Below, in pieces: positions 1 to 6,638 of a DNA stretch of 13,203 nucleotides. Origin of the DNA: WHTI01 sp046715095 (GTDB lineage: Bacteria > Actinomycetota > CADDZG01 > WHSQ01); assembly GCA_046715095.1 (NCBI GenBank), contig JBKJZQ010000166.1, positions 1-13,203 of the forward strand, in the 5' to 3' direction. Under the pieces are notes generated by a model. That model did no database searches. It worked only from the letters and a program-made list of their open reading frames with translations, and was not told the origin of the DNA. Every line of letters starts with the position of its first letter. Positions within the stretch are counted from its first letter, which is position 1. The position numbers and the translations under genes were made by a program.

Positions 1-827
1 ACGAAGTTCTCGACCCCCATCCGCTCGCGCTCGGCCTCGGCTTCGAACGGCAACTCCCCGAGGAGCTTCATGTCGTCCTCGGTGGCTCCGACGACATCGA
101 CGTAGAAACCATCGATCAAGACCTCACCTTCGGGTGAGCGAAGCGTGCTGAGCGCCTCGATCATGTGCCACGCGGGGCTGGGAGCGATGACCGCTATCGA
201 GGAATGCTGATCTTCGGAGAGGCCGCGGTGGTAGAGCTCGACGTAGGCGAGGCCCTTGGCGCCGAAGACGAGCTCGGGCCGGCCGACGTGGTCGATGCCC
301 AAGCCTTCCCAGATGCATCCGTCGGCCGCGAGCTCCTCGCGGTACCGGGTTGCGATGCCTTCGAAACTCTCCGAACCGGTCTCCTCCTCGCCTTCGACGA
401 GGAACTTCACGGTGACCGGAGGCTCACCGTAGAGCTCCTTGCAAACCTCGAGCCCTGCGAGCCGCGCGACGAGATCGCCTTTGTTGTCGGCGCAACCCCG
501 GGCGTAGAGCTTGCCGTCGCGGATCTCCGGCGTGAATGGCGGCGACTTCCACAGCTCGATCGGATCGACCGGCTGAACGTCGTAGTGGTCGTAGATCAGG
601 ACCGAGCGGTCGCCCGATCCGAGCACCCCGAGGATCGCGTCGGGGGCCGATTCGTAGGTCAGACGGCTCGTCGCAGCTCCTAGGCCAGACAGCTTGTCCT
701 CGACCCACTTCGCCATCTTGGCGAGCTCGTCCGGCTGGCCGTCGAGGCTCTGGATCGAGCACGCTTCGGTCAACCATCCGAGGTAGCGCTCTTTGTTCTG
801 CTCCACGAGCTCCCGAGCGGTAGGCAT
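1..827 (-). CDS. M20-family metallopeptidase (dipeptidase-like), 3' part outside window
   Basis: This is a zinc-dependent exopeptidase of the M20 (ArgE/DapE/carboxypeptidase) superfamily, probably a cytosolic dipeptidase; the substrate cannot be read from the sequence. The start is the ATG at 827-825, with a purine-rich GGGGGAG ribosome site just upstream. The frame stays open for 275 codons to the left edge, so the C-terminal part is missing. Expected metal and catalytic motifs are present: YDHYDVQP (His81, Asp83), ARGCADNKG (Asp114, bridging ligand), EGEEETGS (Glu148/Glu149) and WEG after residue 185. The lid or dimerisation domain begins around the HSS motif (DQHSS). No signal peptide is visible. 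It lies 49 nt downstream of tRNA-Gly on the same strand and may share its transcript. The family call is firm; the exact subfamily is inferred. Confidence 0.9.
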   Translation of the reverse strand, partial: MPTARELVEQNKERYLGWLTEACSIQSLDGQPDELAKMAKWVEDKLSGLGAATSRLTYESAPDAILGVLGSGDRSVLIYDHYDVQPVDPIELWKSPPFTPEIRDGKLYARGCADNKGDLVARLAGLEVCKELYGEPPVTVKFLVEGEEETGSESFEGIATRYREELAADGCIWEGLGIDHVGRPELVFGAKGLAYVELYHRGLSEDQHSSIAVIAPSPAWHMIEALSTLRSPEGEVLIDGFYVDVVGATEDDMKLLGELPFEAEAERERMGVENF

Positions 828-876
828 CGTTGCTCCCCCTGGTTAGATCGGTAGATCGATCGATCGTCCGGCGCAG

Positions 877-947
877 AGCGGGTGACGAGAATCGAACTCG
901 CGTCACCAGTTTGGAAGACTGGAGCTCTACCATTGAGCTACACCCGC
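877..947 (-). tRNA. tRNA-Gly (anticodon UCC)
   Basis: On the minus strand the 71-nt cloverleaf has a 7-bp acceptor stem (GCGGGTG with CACCCGC), discriminator U, a D-arm GCTC...GAGC, a T-loop TTCGATT, and an anticodon stem CCAGT/ACTGG enclosing loop CTTCCAA. The anticodon is UCC (complement of positions 913-915), giving glycine. CCA is not encoded. The next gene downstream on this strand is the M20 peptidase. Confidence 0.95.
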
Positions 948-1087
948 GAAGTCGCTAACTCTACCGGCACAGTCCGTCGACCGTCCCGCTCGGCTTACCT
1001 GTTCAGTCTTACTGCAAGGTATGCACGAATCAGGCCTGGCGAGACTGGTACGGCACTCCGAAGAACAAGGAGAGGCATCTTTCGCAG

Positions 1088-1366
1088 TTGAACCGTCGGC
1101 GTCGTCGGCGGATAGCCCGAAATCGGGCGATCGTTGCCGCCTACAAGAACCAGCCGTGTATGGATTGTGGCGGGTCGTTCCCTCCTTACGTCATGGATTT
1201 CGACCACCTGAGGGACAAGGAGAAGGAAATCCCGTATCTAGTCACGTCATGCAGCAGCGAGCGCCTGATCAGGGAGATCGAGAAATGTGAGGTTGTCTGC
1301 GCCAACTGTCACCGAACTCGGACACATCGACGCTCGGCAGCGGAGAAGTCAAAGGGCGGCAGTTAG
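1088..1366 (+). CDS. small HNH-type zinc-binding protein, probably 5'-truncated
   Basis: The 92-residue product (TTG start) carries the C-x2-C / DH / C-x2-C-H-R signature of small HNH endonuclease-like proteins: Cys24 and Cys27, Asp39-His40, then CANCHRTRTH with Cys71, Asn73, Cys74 and His75. A run of arginines lies near the N terminus. Family-like sequence clearly continues upstream in the same frame (about 1004-1087, reading QSYCKVC and then WRDWYG), but the open frame reaches back only to a TAA at 956-958 and has no ATG, GTG or TTG before 1088. Related proteins usually have an extra N-terminal Cys pair before this segment. The gene therefore looks like a remnant that lost its 5' end, although translation from the TTG would still give the whole HNH core. 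It sits between two divergent tRNA genes. Nuclease activity is inferred only from the motif. Confidence 0.65.
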   Translation: MNRRRRRRIARNRAIVAAYKNQPCMDCGGSFPPYVMDFDHLRDKEKEIPYLVTSCSSERLIREIEKCEVVCANCHRTRTHRRSAAEKSKGGS

Positions 1367-1388
1367 GACCAACAGGCGGTTTCCCGCA

Positions 1389-1394
1389 TAAACT
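1389..1394 (+). promoter_or_regulatory. candidate -10 box for tRNA-Pro
   Basis: TAAACT fits the TAnnnT pattern and lies 8 nt before the mature tRNA 5' end, so transcription would start almost at the tRNA. No convincing -35 box is present at 16-18 bp, so the call is tentative. Confidence 0.3.
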
Positions 1395-1402
1395 CATCGC
1401 AG

Positions 1403-1480
1403 CGGGATGTAGCGCAGCTTGGTTAGCGCGCGGCGTTTGGGACGCCGAGGTCGCCGGTTCGAATCCGGCCATCCCGACCA
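1403..1480 (+). tRNA. tRNA-Pro (anticodon UGG), CCA encoded
   Basis: The acceptor stem CGGGATG (1403-1409) pairs with CATCCCG (1470-1476), followed by discriminator A and an encoded CCA (1478-1480). The anticodon stem CGGCG/CGCCG encloses loop TTTGGGA, giving anticodon UGG (proline). The T-loop TTCGAAT is standard. The CCA is encoded here but not in the neighbouring tRNA-Gly. Confidence 0.95.
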
Positions 1481-1680
1481 GGCCCGAACCCTCGCATCCC
1501 CCAGGCTCTCGATCTCAAGGGGCGTGTAACCCGCGCTAGGAGGTCGGGTTGGTTGGTCGCGCGCACGCCGGGTGCGGCCAGGGGAGTGCGTTGCCGGGTG
1601 CTCGGATACCCTGCAGAAGCACTTTCAGCATGGGTCCTCATGACCGGGGGCACAAGATACTTCGAAGCAAGGAATCCAGC
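1481..1680. other. tRNA-Pro to tig spacer, no gene seen
   Basis: This 200-bp GC-rich spacer must hold the tig promoter. The reading frame of tig stays open upstream to 1549, but that part shows no trigger-factor sequence and is probably not translated. A GGATACCCT element (TACCCT at 1607-1612) resembles a -10 box, without a recognisable -35 at normal spacing. No terminator with a T-run follows the tRNA. Confidence 0.4.
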
Positions 1681-3006
1681 ATGCAGACGACTGCCGAGAC
1701 CCTCGAGAAGGACCGGGTGAAGATCCGGGTCGAGGTCCCCGAAGAGACGCTCGACCCGGCCCTCAACCAGGTCTACAGACGATGGTCGCAAGAGATAAAG
1801 GTGCCCGGCTTCCGTAAGGGCAAGGTCCCGCGCCAGATCATCGACTCGCGCGTCGGCCCCGAGGTGATCCGGGAGGAGGCCTTGCGCGATGCGCTCCCCG
1901 AGATCTATCAGGACGCGCTGAAGGCTGAGGACGTCGAGGCGATCACGTCGCCCGACATCGAGGTGACCCAGTTCGAGAAGGGGAAGCCGATCGTGTTCGA
2001 GGTAACGGTCGACGTTCGCCCCGACGTGAAGGTGCCCGACCTGTCCGCTATCAAGGTCGATGCCCCTCCCGCTCAGGTGACCGAGGCCGACATCGAGAGC
2101 CAGCTGGCCCGCCTGAGAGAGGGCTTCGCCGAACTCGAGACCGTGTCTCGTGAAGCGCGTGGGGGCGACTTCGTCCTGATCGACATCAAGGCCTACAAGG
2201 GAGATGAGCTGGTCGACTCGGCCAGCGCTCCGGACTACCTTTACGAGCTTGGTTCCGAGACCGGTCCGCCGGAGCTCGAGGGTGAGGTCATCGGCAACAA
2301 GCCGGGTGCGATCCTCAAGTTCACCTCCACGATGCCGGAGGGGGCGGGCGAGCTCGGGGGCCAGCAGCTCTCGTTCACGGTGCTCCTCAAAGAGGTCAAG
2401 GCGAAGAAGCTCCAGCCCCTCGATGACGACTTCGCCAAGACGGTCGGCGAATTCGATTCGCTCGACGAGCTCAAGGCCGAACTGAGGGAGCGGCTCGAAG
2501 CCGCGAAGGATCAGATGGTCAAGGACGAGATCCGGGGTCGCGTCCTGGAAGCGCTCGTCGACGCGTCAGACCTCGACGCGCCCGAGCCTCTCGTCGAGAA
2601 GGAGTTCGATCACCGCATCCATCACCTCGAGGAGGACCTCAAAGGCGCCGGGATGAGCATGGCCGACTACGAGATCCAGACGAACTCCACCGAGCTCGAG
2701 ATCAGAGGCGAGATGCGGACCTCGATCGCCCGCGGGATCAAGGCGGAACTGCTCTTAGAACAGATCGCCAGGGAGCAGAAGATCGACGTCACCGACGAAG
2801 ATATAGGGAGCGAGCTGGCCATCGCAGCGGCCCGAAGCGGACAGGACATAAAGGAGCTGGCGAAACAAGTGGTCGAAAGCGGTCGTTTACCGTCGGTGGC
2901 TGCCGATATCATGAGTCGTAAGGCGCTCGACTATGTCGTAGAGAACGCGACCATAGAGGGCGTAAATCCAGACGATCAAGAGACCGATGGAGTAGATGGT
3001 GAGTGA
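1681..3006 (+). CDS. tig: trigger factor, ribosome-associated chaperone / prolyl isomerase
   Basis: Trigger factor binds the large ribosomal subunit near the exit tunnel and shields nascent chains. The 441-residue length is normal for the family. The N-terminal ribosome-binding domain contains the signature loop GFRKGKVPR at residues 43-51. The FKBP-type PPIase domain spans roughly 158-245. A long helical C-terminal chaperone region follows (about 260-425), ending in an acidic tail (NPDDQETDGVDGE). The ATG at 1681 was chosen over upstream in-frame codons because family similarity starts there and an AAGGA lies just upstream. clpP begins 52 nt after the TGA stop, an order conserved in many bacteria that links folding of new chains with their degradation. 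Confidence 0.96.
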   Translation: MQTTAETLEKDRVKIRVEVPEETLDPALNQVYRRWSQEIKVPGFRKGKVPRQIIDSRVGPEVIREEALRDALPEIYQDALKAEDVEAITSPDIEVTQFEKGKPIVFEVTVDVRPDVKVPDLSAIKVDAPPAQVTEADIESQLARLREGFAELETVSREARGGDFVLIDIKAYKGDELVDSASAPDYLYELGSETGPPELEGEVIGNKPGAILKFTSTMPEGAGELGGQQLSFTVLLKEVKAKKLQPLDDDFAKTVGEFDSLDELKAELRERLEAAKDQMVKDEIRGRVLEALVDASDLDAPEPLVEKEFDHRIHHLEEDLKGAGMSMADYEIQTNSTELEIRGEMRTSIARGIKAELLLEQIAREQKIDVTDEDIGSELAIAAARSGQDIKELAKQVVESGRLPSVAADIMSRKALDYVVENATIEGVNPDDQETDGVDGE

Positions 3007-3027
3007 AACCGGCGGTAGCGCTCACCG

Positions 3028-3038
3028 GGACAATGTCC
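3028..3038. repeat. 11-bp perfect inverted repeat in the tig-clpP spacer
   Basis: GGACA-A-TGTCC is a palindrome with a one-base centre, located six bases before the clpP ribosome site (GGAGG, 3044-3048). Its position would suit an operator or a small RNA element, but it matches no regulator site I can name with confidence. Confidence 0.3.
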
Positions 3039-3058
3039 GCCACGGAGGCTGACCCCTG

Positions 3059-3766
3059 ATGGATCCCAAGGATCACTACAACAACTATCTCGTTCCGGTG
3101 GTCATCGAGCAGACGGCCCGCGGCGAGCGCTCGTTCGACATCTACTCGCGCCTCCTCAAGGAGCGCATCGTGATGCTCGGCACGCCCGTCGACGATCAGA
3201 TCGCAAACCTGATCGTGGCTCAGCTCCTGCACCTCGAGGCCGAGGACCCGGACAAGGACATCGTTATGTACATCAACAGCCCGGGTGGCCACGTGTATGC
3301 CGGGCTCGCGATCTACGACACGATGCAGTACATCAAGCCGGATGTCTCCACCGTCTGCATGGGGATGGCGATGTCCATGGGAGCGGTTCTCCTTCTCGGA
3401 GGTGCCAAGGGCAAGCGATTCTCGCTGCCGAACGGAAAGATCATGATCCACCAGGGCTCGGCCGGTTTCTCGGGGACGCCTGCGGACATCGACATCCAGG
3501 CTCGTGAGGTGCTGTCGCTGAGACGACGGATGGCCGAGATCATCGCCGAGCACACCGGTCAAACGATCGAACAGGTCGAGAAAGACATCGACCGCGACCG
3601 CTTCATGACTGCCGATGAGGCGAAGACCTACGGTATTATCGACGACATCTTGACGAACCGGTCGGAGATCCCCGGGGCGAAGTCCGCGCTGCACAAAGGC
3701 GGGCCCGAGGGCATCGCCGGCGCCAAGGACAAAGAGGCTTCTCCTAAAGGGAAGACCGAGGGGTAG
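3059..3766 (+). CDS. clpP: ATP-dependent Clp protease proteolytic subunit
   Basis: ClpP is the serine peptidase that forms a double heptameric chamber and degrades proteins fed by ClpX or ClpC. The 235-residue product has the complete triad: Ser106 in GMAMSMGAV, His131 in MIHQGSAGF and Asp180 in DRDRF, with the family's spacing (25 and 49 residues). The oligomerisation and oxyanion region INSPGG is at 72-77. The residue before the nucleophile is Met rather than the commoner Ala. After the core ends near residue 200 there is a hydrophilic Gly/Lys-rich tail of about 33 residues. The ATG has GGAGG 10 nt upstream. clpX follows after 13 nt, so the two are certainly co-transcribed. Only one clpP occurs here, whereas actinobacteria commonly have a tandem pair. 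Confidence 0.97.
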   Translation: MDPKDHYNNYLVPVVIEQTARGERSFDIYSRLLKERIVMLGTPVDDQIANLIVAQLLHLEAEDPDKDIVMYINSPGGHVYAGLAIYDTMQYIKPDVSTVCMGMAMSMGAVLLLGGAKGKRFSLPNGKIMIHQGSAGFSGTPADIDIQAREVLSLRRRMAEIIAEHTGQTIEQVEKDIDRDRFMTADEAKTYGIIDDILTNRSEIPGAKSALHKGGPEGIAGAKDKEASPKGKTEG

Positions 3767-3779
3767 GGGGACTTAACCG

Positions 3780-5051
3780 GTGCCGAAGTTCGGGGACGGG
3801 GGCGACCTGCTGAAGTGCTCCTTCTGCGGGAAGTCACAGAAGCAAGTCAAGAAGCTCATCGCCGGACCCGGCGTGTACATCTGCGACGAGTGCATCGACC
3901 TCTGCAACGAGATCATCGAAGAGGAACTCGCCGAGACCCCCGAGCTCAAGCTCGAAGACCTTCCCAAGCCTAAGGAGATCTACGAGTTCCTCGCCGACTA
4001 CATCGTCGGCCAGGACCAGGCGAAGAAGGTTCTCTCGGTCGCGGTCTACAACCACTACAAACGGATCCAGGTCGGCGCGCAGGAATCCGATGTCGAGCTC
4101 GCCAAGTCGAACATCCTTCTCCTCGGCCCAACCGGTTGCGGCAAGACGCTTCTTGCGCAGACGCTGGCCAAGATGCTCAACGTCCCGTTCGCGATCGCGG
4201 ACGCGACCGCGCTGACCGAGGCCGGTTACGTCGGCGAGGACGTCGAGAACATCCTGCTCAAGCTGATCCAGGCAGCCGACTACGACGTCAAGCGAGCCGA
4301 GACCGGCATCATCTACATCGACGAGGTCGACAAGATCGCCCGCAAGTCCGAGAACCCCTCGATCACCAGGGACGTCTCGGGCGAGGGCGTTCAGCAGGCT
4401 CTGCTCAAGATCCTCGAGGGCACGACCGCGAGCGTTCCCCCGCAGGGCGGGCGCAAGCACCCTCACCAGGAGTTCATCCAGATAGACACCACCAACGTCC
4501 TGTTCATCTGCGGTGGTGCCTTCGCCGGCCTCGAGAAGTTGATCGAGAACCGCGTGGGGCAGAAGGGCATCGGCTTCGGCGCCGACGTGCGCAAGTTCGA
4601 GGATAAGGACGTCGGTTCGATCCTCAACAAGGTGCTCCCTGAGGACCTGCTCAAGTTCGGCCTGATCCCCGAGTTCGTCGGCCGGCTCCCGGTCATCACC
4701 TCGGTGAACAACCTCGACATCGAGGCCCTGGTCGAGATCCTCACCGAGCCCAAGAACGCACTCATCAAGCAGTACCGGCGCTTCTTCGAGTTCGATGGTG
4801 TCGAGCTCGAGTTCACCGAAGATGCTCTCCAAGCTGTTGCCGAGCAGTCCATGCTCCGCGGGACCGGCGCCCGTGGCCTGAGAGCGATCCTCGAGGAGGT
4901 CTTGCTCAACGTGATGTACGACCTGCCGAGCCAGGACAACGTCGGGAAGTGCATCATCAACCGTGAGGTCGTGCTCGAGAAGGTCAACCCGACCCTCGTA
5001 ACGAGGAAGTCGCGCACGGAACGCCCGGCGCGCGGCGAGCGTTCTGCGTAG
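3780..5051 (+). CDS. clpX: ATP-dependent Clp protease ATP-binding subunit ClpX
   Basis: ClpX is the AAA+ unfoldase that recognises substrates such as ssrA-tagged proteins and threads them into ClpP. The 423-residue product shows every expected element. The N-terminal zinc-binding domain has Cys13, Cys16, Cys35 and Cys38. Walker A is GPTGCGKT at 116-123. The pore-1 loop is GYVG at 149-152 and Walker B is IIYIDEVD (Asp181, Glu182). The RKH pore loop is at 225-227. The ClpP-docking IGF tripeptide is at 264-266, and a sensor-2 region GTGARGLR lies near the C terminus. The GTG start is supported by the zinc-finger position and by the GGGGGA that overlaps the clpP stop. It ends with TAG. Translation is probably coupled to clpP. 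Confidence 0.97.
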   Translation: MPKFGDGGDLLKCSFCGKSQKQVKKLIAGPGVYICDECIDLCNEIIEEELAETPELKLEDLPKPKEIYEFLADYIVGQDQAKKVLSVAVYNHYKRIQVGAQESDVELAKSNILLLGPTGCGKTLLAQTLAKMLNVPFAIADATALTEAGYVGEDVENILLKLIQAADYDVKRAETGIIYIDEVDKIARKSENPSITRDVSGEGVQQALLKILEGTTASVPPQGGRKHPHQEFIQIDTTNVLFICGGAFAGLEKLIENRVGQKGIGFGADVRKFEDKDVGSILNKVLPEDLLKFGLIPEFVGRLPVITSVNNLDIEALVEILTEPKNALIKQYRRFFEFDGVELEFTEDALQAVAEQSMLRGTGARGLRAILEEVLLNVMYDLPSQDNVGKCIINREVVLEKVNPTLVTRKSRTERPARGERSA

Positions 5052-5120
5052 CGCACTCCTCGCTCTTCGCCGGAGTTCAGTAGCAGAAGAACCGTTCCAC
5101 CGCGCCAAGAGGGAGATCTA

Positions 5121-6638
5121 GTGAGAGCCAGGCTCGCGATCCTGTTGGTCGTGGCGCTCGCGATCGCCAGGACCGGCGTCTACGCGCTCACCAACCTCAA
5201 CAAGGATGCGACCGATCGCGCCGTGGCTCTGGTTCCACAGGACGCGTTCCTCTACGGCCACGTATTCCTCAAACCTTCGGTCGATCAGCGCAAGGCTCTG
5301 CGCGACCTCGTCGAACGCTTTGACGAGGCACCCGATGCCGATGAGGTACTCGATCCGTTCTTTGGGCTGATCGATGAAGGTCTCGAGCAGTACGACATGA
5401 CGTACGAGGACGATGTCAAGCCCTGGCTGGGCGACCAGGCCGCGTTCTTCCTAATCGGACCAGAGACTGGTGCGGCTCTGGTCGCAACGGACGACGTGGA
5501 GGGCACGCGGCGTTTCGCGGCCACCATCTTCGAAGCAGAAGAGGTCGAGCCGGCACAGGAAACCTACGAAGGCGTCGAGTACGACGTGGCATAAGTCGCG
5601 GCCGTCGCGTACCTCGATGACTTCGTGGTCCTTGGTACTGAAGAAGCCGTGCGCTCCGTCATCGATGTTCGGGGGGGGAGCGATTCCATCGAGGACTCGG
5701 CTGAGTTCACGGACGTCGAAGGCGACGTCACCGCCGACCGCATCTTTTCTCTGTATCTCGATCCCAGGCGCCTGGCCGAGGTGGCCGGCGTTGGGGGGGT
5801 CCCCGATCTCACCGGTTCGACCGGCCCCCTGTCCGGGGTGGGCTCGCTCATCGTGGCCGGCTCTCTCCGCGCCGATGCCGTCGTCGTCGAGCTAGCCGGT
5901 ATGAAGGGAGACCTTGCGATCCCACCCGGAGTGGCCGATCTCGCTTCGGGGGCTCCTTCGGATGCGTGGCTGGCCTTCGGCCTTGCCGACATCGGAGAGC
6001 TTCTTTCAACGGGGTTGAACTCCGCCGCCGGTGCGAGCGGAGTAAGCCTCGATGCCTTGCTGGGTGAGTTCAGCTTGCAGACCGGACTCGACCTCAGAGA
6101 CGACGTCCTCTCGTGGATGGCTGATCTCAGGTTCTTCGTGAGCGGGACCGGACTGCTCGAGTTCGGCGGCGCGCTGTCGATCGGATCGTCGGATCCGGCC
6201 ACCTCCGAGGCCACGATCCGGCAACTCATCTCACTGGCTCAGCAACAGGGCATCGAACCCCAGCCGGTGGAGATCGCGGGCGTGGACGGCTTCGCCCTGC
6301 CGATCCCCGGCAGCCCTCCGCCGATCGTCGTGGTTCCAGGAGAGAGCGTGGTGATCGCCTACGGGCAGAGCTCGGCGGAGGACGCGCTCGACCCCGATGA
6401 ACCCCTGGCCGATTCCGAGCGCTTCGGTGCCGCCTCGGATCATCTCGGAGCCGGGTTCGAGCCCGTCTTCTATCTGGATATCGACGCCGTCCAGCAGCTC
6501 GTGGAGAACTTCATCCCTCAGACGGATGTCTACATGGATGACGTGAAGCCGTGGCTCGATCCCATCGCTCACGTCATCTCAGGTTCTAAGCTCGGCGATG
6601 ATTCGTACCTGGTCCGGTTCGTGATCGGAGTTGAGTGA
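5121..6638 (+). pseudogene. DUF3352-like membrane-anchored/secreted protein, interrupted by in-frame TAA
   Basis: The gene starts with GTG behind a GAGGGAG ribosome site. An N-terminal hydrophobic segment (residues 4-23) suggests a signal or anchor; the rest looks extracytoplasmic. The sequence style, including VPQDAFLYGHV near the N terminus and repeated DDVKPW motifs, fits the DUF3352 family, whose function is unknown. Full length would be 505 residues, but codon 158 is TAA (5592-5594). The same frame continues with matching sequence (VAAVAYLDDFVVLGTEEAV) to the TGA at 6636-6638. As written, a 157-residue fragment is made, and a second piece could start at the GTG at 5625. No other frame disruption is visible, so the break is recent or an error. 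The end overlaps the valS start by four bases. The family call is from memory of motifs, not a search. Confidence 0.75.
5592..5594 (+). other. in-frame TAA inside the DUF3352-like gene
   Basis: The codons read GTG-GCA-TAA-GTC-GCG. Both flanks are in one frame and belong to one protein. A single substitution from GAA, CAA, AAA or a Tyr codon would create it. Confidence 0.9.

Noticed and set aside
854..866. GATC-type tandem repeat beside tRNA-Gly
   Set aside because: Only about three copies of a 4-bp unit. It is too short to indicate an array or origin in a genome where GATCG is common.
948..1402. Integrated element using a tRNA 3' end as attachment site
   Set aside because: The HNH remnant lies on the 5' side of both tRNAs, no copy of a tRNA 3' end is repeated nearby, and no integrase is present.
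1549..1680. N-terminal extension of trigger factor upstream of the ATG at 1681
   Set aside because: The frame is open but the extension has no family similarity, and the ATG at 1681 has a ribosome site and gives normal family length.
3834..5108. Long open frame antisense to clpX (424 codons), and a similar one antisense to mreB (11051-12304)
   Set aside because: They encode low-complexity Asp/Leu/Val/Arg-rich sequence typical of the reverse frame of GC-rich genes and match no family, while the sense strands encode complete ClpX and MreB.
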